This document shows, piece after piece, positions 1 to 7,360 of a DNA stretch of 22,566 bases. Both the position numbers and the translations under genes were made by a program. Position 1 is the first letter of the stretch, and each line of letters opens with the position of its first letter. Under the pieces are notes generated by a model that did no database searches, was not told the origin of the DNA, and saw nothing but the letters and a program-made list of their open reading frames with translations. The DNA is from a virus: positions 1 through 22,566 of the IMG/VR virus record IMGVR_UViG_3300032177_000076. One strand, given 5' to 3'.

Positions 1-137
1 CCTGCCCCTGCTCCAGGCGGTTGGCTGCATAGACCGCTGTACGCGGGCAGTCAATGTGGCGGAGAGCGGGACCAAATGCTAAAAACCGAAGTTCGCCGGG
101 AAATCGTGGGTCCGGGGGTCAGGAACGCGGTTTTTGA

Positions 138-164
138 GGGGCGGGCGAGGGGGGATGGCCGGGG
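138..164 (+). other. Putative G-quadruplex motif
   Basis: Four G-runs of at least three (138-141, 143-145, 149-154, 161-164) are separated by loops of 1, 3 and 6 nt, which satisfies the usual G3+N1-7 definition. Two more G-runs sit just upstream at 108-110 and 114-118. Function is unknown; the motif is a direct reading of the sequence. Confidence 0.5.
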
Positions 165-461
165 ATTTCAATGTGGCGGAGAATGGCGATTTTGGGTCAT
201 TTTCGACAAAGTCTCTCAAAAGATGGCGGAGACGGGCCGGGGCGTTAAGAAGTCGTTAAGGGGTATTTAATACTAGACTTATGATCGGGAAAATCACCCA
301 AAACGGCCAAAAGCTGCGAAAGTTTTTTGCGAAACTCGAAAGTAGTTGCGAAAGTGTTTTTTCGATTTTTTCGATATGGACAAAAAATCCCTGGCCGGAT
401 TCCGGGGTTGGGTTTTCCGAAATCTCCGGTTACGCTATTAACTTGTCAATCAAATTGCGGC

Positions 462-513
462 GGTCCGCACGGAAAGACACCGGATTTGACTGGTGACGGC
501 GGACCTTATTTTT
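462..513 (+). terminator. Possible plus-strand intrinsic terminator
   Basis: GGTCCG (462-467) pairs with CGGACC (500-505) and encloses an inner stem CACCGG/CTGGTG (478-483/490-495, one G-T wobble). The outer arm is followed directly by TTATTTTTA. The internal loops make it imperfect. It would stop transcription coming from the left before it runs antisense into the phage late genes. Confidence 0.35.
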
Positions 514-514
514 A

Positions 515-532
515 CCGCTGCCGGGGCAGCGG
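515..532. repeat. Perfect 8-bp stem hairpin at end of late gene cluster
   Basis: CCGCTGCC and GGCAGCGG are perfect inverted arms with only two bases between them, 22 bp beyond the stop of the HNH gene. On the minus strand the hairpin is followed by A-rich, not T-rich, sequence, so it is not a classical intrinsic terminator for the late operon. It could protect the 3' end or act as a symmetric binding site. Confidence 0.4.
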
Positions 533-554
533 GTAGTTGACGATCATTTACTTT

Positions 555-1403
555 TTAACCGGTACGCTCCAGGCGGCCGGGCTTTCTTAGGATTGACAGC
601 GAGTTACACTTGGGGCAGCGCGGCGGTCGATCTTCCCCGGGGAATTCACCGCCGCAAACCGGGCACTCCCAGAGGAGGACTGCCTGAGACGCCTTCATTT
701 TCCTAAGCCTCCTCGCCCAGGAAGCCCGAAGCGATTGGCTGCGGCGACGATTAACGCCTGGTTTTTTATTGGCCTTCGCACGGTTCTCCCGCATCCGGAC
801 CACGATGCCAGGGTCGCGGCTTTGTTGCAATTGAACGTGACCTTTGCGGGTCACGGCGACGAGATTCGACGGATCATCATTGAGCGTGTTACCATCTTTG
901 TGAACTATAAACATACCTTCGGGGACCGGGCCGTTGGCCTGCTGCCAATTGTGCCTGGCCAGGGGTATATACTTCTGGCTGTTCGGACCATGGCCCTGTA
1001 TCTTGATATAGCGGTATTGATTGCCGCTCTTATCATTGTGGATCATAATGGAGCCGACCGGGCGATACTTTCGAGCGGCATTGCCACAGATGTGACCTTT
1101 TTGAAACTGAGTGGCGATTGAGCCGGGGTAAGAGATTCCTTTGCGGCCCTTGTTCCAGGCCGAATGACCTTTTTTGAACCGGTGTTTTTTGCCGCCGGCC
1201 GCAAGGTTTCTCTTGACAATCAGGAGCCATTCATCCATCGGAATTACGGATAGTATAGCCTTACTCATCACCTCATGGTTGCAATGGTATTCTTCCAGCA
1301 ACGCGGTGACGGTTACCTCGCCCTCCCGTAGCCGCCGGGCGATCTTGGGCGAATCGGCCATTATCTTGTCATAGTTCGCATTTTTACATCTATTGCCTGT
1401 CAT
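555..1403 (-). CDS. HNH homing-type endonuclease with C-terminal zinc ribbon
   Basis: Predicted phage HNH nuclease of 283 aa. The HNH_3-like core reads RHNW...ANGPVPEGMFIVHKDGN, then LNDDPSNL and VAVTR, in the middle of the protein. It is preceded by two FKKGH/FQKGH boxes, the first with WNKG, that are typical of phage HNH proteins. The C-terminus adds a CPVC...CPKC zinc ribbon. The open frame extends further upstream, but the ATG at 1403 is chosen because a GTGGAG Shine-Dalgarno lies 7-8 nt before it and it follows the upstream stop by 4 nt. It is the last gene of the minus-strand cluster, whereas in many cos phages the HNH gene sits next to the terminase; here it is at the opposite end. It could be a free-standing homing endonuclease or a packaging helper. 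Confidence 0.8.
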   Translation of the reverse strand: MTGNRCKNANYDKIMADSPKIARRLREGEVTVTALLEEYHCNHEVMSKAILSVIPMDEWLLIVKRNLAAGGKKHRFKKGHSAWNKGRKGISYPGSIATQFQKGHICGNAARKYRPVGSIMIHNDKSGNQYRYIKIQGHGPNSQKYIPLARHNWQQANGPVPEGMFIVHKDGNTLNDDPSNLVAVTRKGHVQLQQSRDPGIVVRMRENRAKANKKPGVNRRRSQSLRASWARRLRKMKASQAVLLWECPVCGGEFPGEDRPPRCPKCNSLSILRKPGRLERTG

Positions 1404-1407
1404 TTTT

Positions 1408-1665
1408 TTAGCTCCACTGAAACCAGCCGGCCACGGCCAGTATGGTAAATATCGCATCCCGAACCGCCAGACCCCACAGCCTGGCTCGAATATGATACCC
1501 CAGGCTGATCACGTTGCTAACGAACCACAACGGGAAACACCAGCGAATCCGCGAGTTGTTGAGTAGCACCCCACCAACCGCCAACACCGTAGCAACCCAC
1601 TGCCCCCAGCTTACTATCCCCCATTGGGTGATTTTCTTACCAGTGGTTGTCATAATTTTGTTCAT
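1408..1665 (-). CDS. Small membrane protein, function unknown
   Basis: An 85-aa hydrophobic protein with about three membrane segments: residues ~17-35 (WGQWVATVLAVGGVLLN), ~43-58 (FPLWFVSNVISLGYHI) and ~65-83 (GLAVRDAIFTILAVAGWFQW). The arrangement of a Gly-rich first helix ending in Asn, an FPLWFVSN motif and a terminal GWFQW resembles small single-domain membrane proteins often found in phages, distantly like PnuC/SWEET-type bundles. I cannot assign a substrate. Its place after the tail genes would also suit a holin, but the three-segment layout is not diagnostic. AGAGGAAG lies immediately before the ATG. The next gene (HNH) starts 4 nt after its stop, so they are probably cotranslated. 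Confidence 0.65.
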   Translation of the reverse strand: MNKIMTTTGKKITQWGIVSWGQWVATVLAVGGVLLNNSRIRWCFPLWFVSNVISLGYHIRARLWGLAVRDAIFTILAVAGWFQWS

Positions 1666-1677
1666 TCTTCCTCTTTT

Positions 1678-2157
1678 TTATTGCGTAAGGGTTAAGACCA
1701 GCGTGTCAGTGGTTTTGTTGTAAGAGCCAAAGGCCAGGCCTGTCGGCGGCGGAGGGGCAACGTGGACGCTGGCGGTGACCTCCTCTGGGTCGCCCTCGTG
1801 CAGGTTGCCGAGCGAATCGTAACAGGCGAAGGCACACACGTAATCGCCGCATTCGGTTACATCAACGTAATCCTCCACGATGGCCGTGCCGTGGCCCCAA
1901 GGGAAGTGACCCCAGGGCAGGTGGCCAAAGCCTGTGGGACCATCGGACCATGCGTGGCCCCAGGGGAAGTGACCCCAGGGTGCGTGGCCAAAGCCGTGGA
2001 TGCCACGGCCGCCCGGGAACAGCGGTAACTGCCGGCCGGTTGCCGGGGTGGCCCAGTCGATGCCCGTACCACTTGCATTATCGGTGTGGAGCACGGCGTA
2101 ATCGCCGGGTACGTAGCCGCTGGGCACTACAAACGATACTGTTATGCGGGCGGGCAT
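1678..2157 (-). CDS. Tail-associated protein with His/Trp-rich GFGHxPWGHFPWGH repeats
   Basis: A 159-aa protein. The N-terminus (~1-45) looks like beta structure. Residues ~48-88 contain two copies of a 14-residue repeat GFGH(A/L)PWGHFPWGH, spaced 21 residues apart. The remainder, after a PPPPTGLAF linker, looks like a fibronectin/Ig-like strand set. The ATG at 2157 is preferred over an upstream in-frame ATG because TTGGAGG sits just before it; this Shine-Dalgarno is in the loop of a perfect hairpin (2156-2171). Its 5' end overlaps the methyltransferase gene by 16 bp. Location beside the tail hub suggests a virion tip or displayed protein. The regularly spaced His could bind metal, which is inference. 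No family recognised. Confidence 0.75.
   Translation of the reverse strand: MPARITVSFVVPSGYVPGDYAVLHTDNASGTGIDWATPATGRQLPLFPGGRGIHGFGHAPWGHFPWGHAWSDGPTGFGHLPWGHFPWGHGTAIVEDYVDVTECGDYVCAFACYDSLGNLHEGDPEEVTASVHVAPPPPTGLAFGSYNKTTDTLVLTLTQ
1890..1995. repeat. 43-bp direct repeat, period 63 bp, inside the His/Trp-repeat gene
   Basis: Copies at 1890-1932 and 1953-1995 match at about 39 of 43 positions. Each encodes one GFGHxPWGHFPWGH block. High DNA identity indicates recent tandem duplication or ongoing homogenisation. Confidence 0.8.
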
Positions 2158-2942
2158 ATTGCCTCCAATATTCTTTTGCCAAGCCATTTAGCCACTGGCG
2201 CCGTCACTCCGTTTCCAACGATTCGTTCGCGAGCCGTGTGAGGTACTCCCTCAGTCCATCCAGTTGGCCATCCCTGCAGTCGTTCCCGCTCGGCATGTGA
2301 CAGGCAGCGTAAGCCCCGCTGCGGTCCTTCGTAAACCAGAGTGTCGCGAAGATCCATTCTGTGCCGTCGCGTAGTAAGACATTGAAGCGGTGTCCCCAGC
2401 CGTTCGTCTTTCGCCAGCAACTTCTCTTCGCCAGTCCTTGCACGCCCCGAGCACTCATCGCACGCTCGGACAAACCGATCAAGGGTGTCTTGCTGATCGA
2501 ATCCCACCACCCACTCACGTGATCGACGCTGACCTGTAACCGCTGCGGAGTTTGTCTTGACAATAATGCAACGGTATCCGAGCACTTCCAGTCCTTGTTG
2601 GAACTCCACAACATCAGGTGCAATAACATTTTCGCGGAGAACCCATTGTGGTTTGCATCTTGCCACCATTGCGAGAAAGTATCCAGACAGGTCCGGGTTG
2701 CTTGACCCATGAATTTTTCCAGCAACGCTTCGTACGGGGCAAGGGTCTCCACCCACAAGTCCATCGCAGGGTCCGATTTTGTTTCGCCTGATATCAGGGA
2801 ACCTTTTTTGTAAAATAGCGATACAGTGTTTGTCATTTTCTACCTGCCAGGCACATTTCATGCCGGCGGCCTCCAGGCCCATATCGGCCCCGCCGCCACC
2901 GGTAAACAGGCTCCCAAACATAACTTTGCCGGTATTATCCAT
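2142..2942 (-). CDS. DNA (cytosine-5) methyltransferase
   Basis: A 266-aa orphan C5-MTase. Motif I is SLFTGGGG (11-18, AdoMet binding). Motif IV is GGDPCPVRS (64-72) with catalytic Cys68, the phage-style variant of GGPPCQ. Motif VI is RENV (103-106), motif VIII GQRRSR (137-142), motif IX RCLSHAERERLQGWP (202-216), and motif X IVGNGVTAPVAKWLG (231-245). All catalytic motifs are present, so it should be active. The target-recognition stretch between VIII and IX is only about 60 residues, short for the family. No restriction partner is nearby, so it probably protects phage DNA or shifts host methylation. It lies inside the tail module, between the hub-like protein and the repeat protein, and has no obvious Shine-Dalgarno before its ATG, starting 17 bp after the upstream stop. 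Confidence 0.93.
   Translation of the reverse strand: MDNTGKVMFGSLFTGGGGADMGLEAAGMKCAWQVENDKHCIAILQKRFPDIRRNKIGPCDGLVGGDPCPVRSVAGKIHGSSNPDLSGYFLAMVARCKPQWVLRENVIAPDVVEFQQGLEVLGYRCIIVKTNSAAVTGQRRSREWVVGFDQQDTLDRFVRACDECSGRARTGEEKLLAKDERLGTPLQCLTTRRHRMDLRDTLVYEGPQRGLRCLSHAERERLQGWPTGWTEGVPHTARERIVGNGVTAPVAKWLGKRILEAICPPA
2155..2172 (-). promoter_or_regulatory. Shine-Dalgarno in hairpin loop, His/Trp-repeat gene
   Basis: On the transcript, ATATTG-GAGG-CAATAT forms a perfect 6-bp stem (equally, a 5-bp stem with hexaloop GGAGGC). The loop holds the GGAGG ribosome binding site and the 3' arm runs into the first two bases of the start codon. Folding should limit translation or present GGA to an RNA-binding protein such as the CsrA-like product encoded at 19725-19913. 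Confidence 0.55.
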
Positions 2943-2959
2943 GTCATTTATTAATCGCT

Positions 2960-5107
2960 TTATATTGTCACCTGAGCGAACCGCAGGTCGCGGGTGATTA
3001 ACTGGGTTTTTTGGGTTTCGGGAAAAAAAACGATTTGGCAGATCTCGGGATATATTTTTGCAGCGCCGTAAGAAGCGGATAAGTCATAGCTGCGACCTGT
3101 AATAGAGGCGATGGAATCGCCGAGCTTAAAAGGCATATCTCCGCTGCCATCGCCGAGCCAGAGCCGCTCGAGCGTAAACGAACCGCAGATGCTCATATCC
3201 TCATTCGCATCACGTATAGCGTTAAGGTGAGCATCGAAGGCGGGCGTTGGGTTGACGTCCCAGGCGGATAAATCACCGCCGTAATAAGTACTCGACTGGC
3301 AGCGGTGCATGATGCCGTACTTATCGGCGAGATTGTAGCAGGCAACCTGCTCGAAGGCCGAGCCGCTGTTGGCGGTGGGCGTGGCCCAGCGGGTGAGCCG
3401 CTGATCCATCTGGAGCGATGCGGTTACTCGCACGCGGGTCTTCCACTGGCCGGTCTTGAAGACGCGAGAGTTTAGCTTGTCATCGGCCAGGCTGGTATAT
3501 AAGTTGAGCGGGATACCGTCGAGCGTGCCGCCGGAGATAACGGCGGCTGACTGGTCGGCAAGCTCGGCCAGGTTGGCCTCATCTATATAGATGCCCGCTT
3601 CTGAAGATAGTGAACTGATCGCGGCGGGGATGGATTGCCACGTGGCGCCGCTGTCGAATGAGAACTCGACTTTAATGGGGACGGAATTGAGCGAGTCTTT
3701 TTGCATGGTCAAAGGCTCAAGCAGTTGACGATCGAACGGGGCATAGAGCCGCCGGCCGGTTTCGTTGTCGAGAATATAATTGGCGTCGATGGTTGTTCCG
3801 AAATTGAACGGGACGCCGCGATCGTAGGGGGTCGGCGAGTAGCGGCCGGATTCGTTGAGCGACCAGCGGCGGCCGGCATCGCGGACGAACTGGCTGCCAC
3901 GCGGGTGATATTTCTTGTAGTAGGTTTTTGAGTTAGGGTCGGTCATATACTGGATGTCGGCATCGTAAAAGAAAAGATTAGCGTTGGATTCGGAGGTGTC
4001 GGGGACCAGGTCGGCATCCTTCCAGGCCGGGACCAACTCGGCGGTGAGCTCGAAACGGTCGGGCGCACCGAGGCCGACGGGAGAGTTTACGATGGCGGAG
4101 ATATCCTCGGCCAGGTCCATCGCCCAGAGCATCTTTGCGCCCTGAGCGACGGCAGCGGCGATTGATTCGCCTACTGCGGGTGCGTGGAGCGTGTGGAGGA
4201 TGACCGGCTCGGATTCGCTGCGCGAATAAACCGAGGCGGCGCCGGGCTTGTAAAAGGTAAACATCGGGTTGCCAGCGACATCGTAATCCTCACGAAAAGT
4301 AAAGCCGATATTGCCGCAAACGCGATCGATAGCCGCCAGCGGTGACAGGCCGTCGATGCTGACCGATGAGGGGGACTGGTCGAAGCCGGGGTGGTCGAGG
4401 CCGGGGAGTGCGGAGGGATCATCAATTGGGAAAAGGTTGTAAACGGTATTATTGAGAGGTGAGAGGATGTACTCGATCATCTGCCGAGCGGTCCAGTCAA
4501 CGGCCAAGTAGGGGGCGGAGAAGATAGGGGTCGCACAAAGGACCGTCTCATCATCATCTCCCAAAACATCAAGCAGGTCCGGGTCGCGGTTGGGTTGGCC
4601 GGCCTCGTTAAAGATGGTGCGCCTGCCGGTAAGCTCGGTATATGAGTAGTCCTGCTTTGGCTCCTGGGTTGGGGTACCGTAATTGGCGTAGTCGTCCGGG
4701 CCTCTCGCGGCCATACCGTAAAACGGGGTCGCAACGCTCAGCAGCCAGCGATGATCCTTGCACACGACGGCGTTGTGCTCGAAAGCGCCGCCCTTTTCGG
4801 TGCCGCCGGAAAAACTGGACAGGTAGCTTACCACGAACCCGGAAAAGATGATGGTCTGGGCTGCCGGGTCTGGCTCGGCGGTGCGGATGCGGATGCGATC
4901 GCACCATACGAGATTGTGCGATTCGTGCCAGCGGAGCGAGGGGAACCACAGCTTCGCTACGGACGGCCGTGCGCCGGCGTTAAGCTCGATGTGGTCAACC
5001 TTGGCGTCCCAGACGATCTGCCAGCTCGGCGGCGAGCCGTGGGCACGCTTGAACTCGACGATAAGCATCTGAGCGGTGCGGTCTAGTTGTAGTTGATCGT
5101 TGTACAT
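2960..5107 (-). CDS. Large tail protein, probable baseplate hub / distal tail protein
   Basis: A 715-aa structural protein encoded two genes after the tape measure, where siphophages encode the distal tail and hub proteins. The N-terminal ~110 residues read as beta-rich (DRIRIRTAEPDPAAQTIIFSGFVVSYL). A segment around residues 200-300 (ARQMIEYIL...SIDGLSPLAAIDRVCGNIGFTFREDYD) resembles the late-gene/hub pattern seen in gp27-type proteins. No enzymatic motif is evident. The assignment rests mostly on position, length and composition. The ATG at 5107 lacks a Shine-Dalgarno; the sequence immediately upstream is a dispersed hairpin repeat (5120-5147) that may have displaced the original leader. 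Confidence 0.65.
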   Translation of the reverse strand: MYNDQLQLDRTAQMLIVEFKRAHGSPPSWQIVWDAKVDHIELNAGARPSVAKLWFPSLRWHESHNLVWCDRIRIRTAEPDPAAQTIIFSGFVVSYLSSFSGGTEKGGAFEHNAVVCKDHRWLLSVATPFYGMAARGPDDYANYGTPTQEPKQDYSYTELTGRRTIFNEAGQPNRDPDLLDVLGDDDETVLCATPIFSAPYLAVDWTARQMIEYILSPLNNTVYNLFPIDDPSALPGLDHPGFDQSPSSVSIDGLSPLAAIDRVCGNIGFTFREDYDVAGNPMFTFYKPGAASVYSRSESEPVILHTLHAPAVGESIAAAVAQGAKMLWAMDLAEDISAIVNSPVGLGAPDRFELTAELVPAWKDADLVPDTSESNANLFFYDADIQYMTDPNSKTYYKKYHPRGSQFVRDAGRRWSLNESGRYSPTPYDRGVPFNFGTTIDANYILDNETGRRLYAPFDRQLLEPLTMQKDSLNSVPIKVEFSFDSGATWQSIPAAISSLSSEAGIYIDEANLAELADQSAAVISGGTLDGIPLNLYTSLADDKLNSRVFKTGQWKTRVRVTASLQMDQRLTRWATPTANSGSAFEQVACYNLADKYGIMHRCQSSTYYGGDLSAWDVNPTPAFDAHLNAIRDANEDMSICGSFTLERLWLGDGSGDMPFKLGDSIASITGRSYDLSASYGAAKIYPEICQIVFFPETQKTQLITRDLRFAQVTI

Positions 5108-5119
5108 TATTTTTTTTAT

Positions 5120-5147
5120 CTGGATTCCCGCTTTCGCGGGAATGACA
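5120..5147. repeat. Dispersed ATTCCCGC hairpin repeat, copy A
   Basis: CTGGATTCCCGCTTTCGCGG followed by GAATGACA contains ATTCCCGC-TTTC-GCGGGAAT, an 8-bp perfect stem. It is identical over 28 bp to copy B. Such elements, familiar as the RESGNP/FAGMT artefact in translated databases, are dispersed intergenic repeats in many Gram-negative genomes. Confidence 0.85.
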
Positions 5148-5155
5148 CACTTGTG

Positions 5156-5548
5156 TTAAATCAACGAGCGGGCCTGGCATACGAAATCAACGTAAACATA
5201 ACTGGCGGTCATGTGGAATGTCTTGCCCGTGTTGTCTGAAATAAGCCGGATGGAATCGAAGACTATAGAGTTGTATGTGGTACCCGCGAATGAATAATCG
5301 CCAGGCAGCCAGCCGGGCAGGTAGCTTAAGGCATTGATGCCGGTTTGCAACGTGGCCCGGGCGACGGCGTAGGAGGCCCCCGTTGCACGCAGGCGGCCGG
5401 ATATGATCAGCGGATAGCCCCGCGTGCCCATCCACATGCCAAGCAGGCCGTTCGCACCGGGGAAGGCGGTGTAGTTGCGATGATGGATCCACGGCTGGGC
5501 GGCCACGCATATCTCAGAACCAAAAATATCTGTCAGGGCGGTTGCCAT
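5156..5548 (-). CDS. Minor tail protein, function unknown
   Basis: A 130-aa protein between the tape measure and the hub-like gene, starting MATALTDIFGSEICV and rich in aromatic and beta-type residues (PWIHHRNYTAFPGANGLLGMWMG, broken here by no known motif). Position suggests a distal tail or baseplate component, or the partner joining tape measure and hub. I do not recognise a family. No Shine-Dalgarno precedes the ATG at 5548. Two extra copies of its first bases, each with an AGGTGA-type ribosome binding site upstream, lie at 5619-5651 and 5767-5799, so the present start region appears rearranged by repeat insertion. Confidence 0.7.
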   Translation of the reverse strand: MATALTDIFGSEICVAAQPWIHHRNYTAFPGANGLLGMWMGTRGYPLIISGRLRATGASYAVARATLQTGINALSYLPGWLPGDYSFAGTTYNSIVFDSIRLISDNTGKTFHMTASYVYVDFVCQARSLI

Positions 5549-5580
5549 TTATTCGATTATCTTTTCGTTTTATTGTTTTA

Positions 5581-5651
5581 CTGGATTCCCGCTTTCGCGG
5601 GAATGACATACTTATTGTTGTCAGGGCGGTTGCCATGTTTATCGGTCACCT
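5581..5651. repeat. Dispersed hairpin repeat copy B plus duplicated gene start
   Basis: Copy B of the ATTCCCGC-TTTC-GCGGGAAT element (5581-5608) is fused to a copy of the downstream gene's start, TGTCAGGGCGGTTGCCAT on the plus strand (5619-5636), and its leader ATCGGTCACCT (5641-5651). Read on the minus strand, this gives an ATG at 5636 with TTAGGTGACC before it and a dead 40-codon frame beginning MATALTTIS. Confidence 0.8.
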
Positions 5652-5696
5652 AAAAGCAAACAGCAGGAAACCGCCTGCGGCGGAAGCCATTTTATG

Positions 5697-5799
5697 CTGG
5701 ATTCGCTATCGCGGCTCTCCGCTTCACTCCGTGTCCCGCTTTCGCGGGAATGACATACTTATTGTTGTCAGGTCGGTTGCCATGTCTTATCGGTCACCT
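5697..5799. repeat. Dispersed hairpin repeat copy C plus second duplicated gene start
   Basis: Copy C is interrupted: CTGGATTCGC at 5697 is separated from the TCCCGC-TTTC-GCGGGA core by about 30 bp. From 5734 to 5799 it repeats copy B almost exactly, including TGTCAGGTCGGTTGCCAT (5767-5783 region) and the leader ATCGGTCACCT. It abuts the 3' end of the tape-measure gene, so it probably marks the ancestral start site of the 130-aa tail gene. Confidence 0.75.
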
Positions 5800-5800
5800 T

Positions 5801-7342
5801 TTAATTTTCAATGTCGCTGCGGCTGACACGGGGAGTGGGGTCAACGCCAGGCCGTGCGAAGATCATTTCGTTATGATAATTGATCGTGATCCCGGCCTGG
5901 TTTTCCAACGGTTCGAGCATCGCATTCGCCCTGCCAACCTTGGCAGGTGACATCGCTGCCAATCTTGGCTTCATGCTAAAAATAGACATTCCCATCTTGT
6001 CAATTTCTTCTTGTTTGTCCTCTGGAAGCCTGCCTTCGGCTATATCACGCCGCAACGCTTCATATCGCTGCCATAAAGGTTCCCATACTGTTTCATAGGA
6101 GATTTCTTCATCTTCAAGCCGGGTCATCGTCCCTCCCCTGTCCCCTTTGATACGTTTCCACTCCGCCTCACCGGCGTCTATTAAAGCCTGGCCCTTTTGT
6201 TCTTCCGGCGTGGCGGTTGCACGGGCACGCACAGCCTCGGCTTCTATCGCTTCGACCTGGCCTGGTGTGGTTTTATTCCATACATCCGCCTTGGCCTGAA
6301 ATTGCGCTTCGGTGGTACGCATGAACCGTTCTTGCGACTCTTGAATGCGTGGCAATTGAGCGGGGCTGTAGATGGTTTTCAACTGGCCAACTTGTTCGGG
6401 GGAGATACCGGCATCCATAAGCTGCTGTTTGCTGGACCCGGCAACCCACTGGCCGAAGGCGGTTATCTGTTGATCGTAAGGCAGGTCGGCAAAGCCGCCG
6501 CCGATAGCCTTTGCTACCCCAGGTTGCAGTAGCATGGCGGAGGTCTGATCGGTCACAGAAGCGAATCGCTCGGAGGGCTTTAAAACACGCAGGGCGGATG
6601 CAAGCTGAGCCATAGCCATTTCCGGGCTTGCCCCGGCGCTAAGGGCGGGCATAATAGACTTGATAGCGACGGGCATGAAGGCATCAAAATCACCGACCCC
6701 GCTGATTTGCTGGGCGGTGGATAGCTGCTCTAACCGCCGCTGGGCTTCCTGCTCGGTTTTAACACCCATAGCGCCCAGGAGCTTAAATATATTGCCGAGA
6801 GAAGATGTGCTAACATCTCCTCTTTGAGTAAAGCCCGCAACGGAACCGGCGATGGCTAATTGCTCCGGGGTGAGCAATTGACCTGAAGTGCCAAAGGCGG
6901 CATGGGCGGAGACGGCGACACCCTCGGCGGCCTCGAACGAGCCGAGATTGCCGGCCGTCTGTATCTGTAAGATTTGCTTTCGTGCGGCTTCGACGCCGCC
7001 GGGCACACCCTGTACATCAGCCTGGTTTGCCAGCGACTTGGCGGCCTGGTCGAGAGATTTGGTGGATTCGACAAGTTCCTTTTGGGCTTCGGAGATTTTA
7101 TCGATATAGTCGAGCCATTTTTGGAAGAAGGACCATAGACCGCTTATGCCGATGAAGCCCAGCAGGTAGCTCTTTAGCGAATTGACGGCGTTGCCGAGCA
7201 GGTTCATCTTGCCGGACGCACCCTCGGCATGGCCGCCGGCTTCGCTGACTTTTTTACCGGCGGAGTCGATCGCGTTGCCGTACTCATCGACCTTTTGCTT
7301 ATCGGTCTCGGTAGTTATATGGACATTTATTTCTTTTGCCAT
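5801..7342 (-). CDS. Tail tape measure protein (short)
   Basis: A 513-aa protein encoded between the tail tube and distal tail genes. Residues ~8-50 are helical with heptad-like spacing. A hydrophobic segment follows at ~53-75 (LKSYLLGFIGISGLWSFFQKWL), then long Ala/Gln/Glu-rich helices. The C-terminal tail TINYHNEMIFARPGVDPTPRV is of the kind seen at tape-measure C-termini. It should set tail length; at the usual ~1.5 Angstrom per residue this implies a short tail. The first codons have no clear Shine-Dalgarno. No tail-assembly chaperone frame separates it from the tail-tube gene, which is unusual. Confidence 0.8.
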   Translation of the reverse strand: MAKEINVHITTETDKQKVDEYGNAIDSAGKKVSEAGGHAEGASGKMNLLGNAVNSLKSYLLGFIGISGLWSFFQKWLDYIDKISEAQKELVESTKSLDQAAKSLANQADVQGVPGGVEAARKQILQIQTAGNLGSFEAAEGVAVSAHAAFGTSGQLLTPEQLAIAGSVAGFTQRGDVSTSSLGNIFKLLGAMGVKTEQEAQRRLEQLSTAQQISGVGDFDAFMPVAIKSIMPALSAGASPEMAMAQLASALRVLKPSERFASVTDQTSAMLLQPGVAKAIGGGFADLPYDQQITAFGQWVAGSSKQQLMDAGISPEQVGQLKTIYSPAQLPRIQESQERFMRTTEAQFQAKADVWNKTTPGQVEAIEAEAVRARATATPEEQKGQALIDAGEAEWKRIKGDRGGTMTRLEDEEISYETVWEPLWQRYEALRRDIAEGRLPEDKQEEIDKMGMSIFSMKPRLAAMSPAKVGRANAMLEPLENQAGITINYHNEMIFARPGVDPTPRVSRSDIEN

Positions 7343-7360
7343 TATTTAACTTTCAACTTT

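Larger units (their letters stand above)
1..554. other. Gene-poor left end with G-rich tract and short repeats
   Basis: I see no convincing gene here. Open frames exist on the plus strand but have low-complexity, unnatural composition and no good ribosome binding site. Visible structure: the sequence CAATGTGGCGGAGA occurs at about 53-66 and 170-183, with a diverged copy near 221-234. A G-rich tract occupies 108-164. A second repeat, GCGAAAGT followed by a T-run and CGA, occurs near 317 and 347. Inverted repeats lie at 462-505 and 515-532. This stretch lies downstream of the last minus-strand phage gene, so it may be the phage/host junction or a phage end, but I cannot identify an attachment site. 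Confidence 0.5.

Noticed and set aside
76-536. Three overlapping plus-strand open frames (76-270, 281-496, 327-536)
   Set aside because: Biased, low-complexity composition, overlapping frames, no good ribosome binding sites and no recognisable fold.
2204-2836. A 210-aa minus-strand frame overlapping the methyltransferase
   Set aside because: Lies wholly within a gene with all C5-MTase motifs; it is a shadow frame.
5120-5799. The three ATTCCCGC hairpins as a CRISPR array or intrinsic terminators
   Set aside because: Spacing is irregular with coding sequence between them, the flanks are duplicated gene starts rather than spacers, and no proper T-runs follow.
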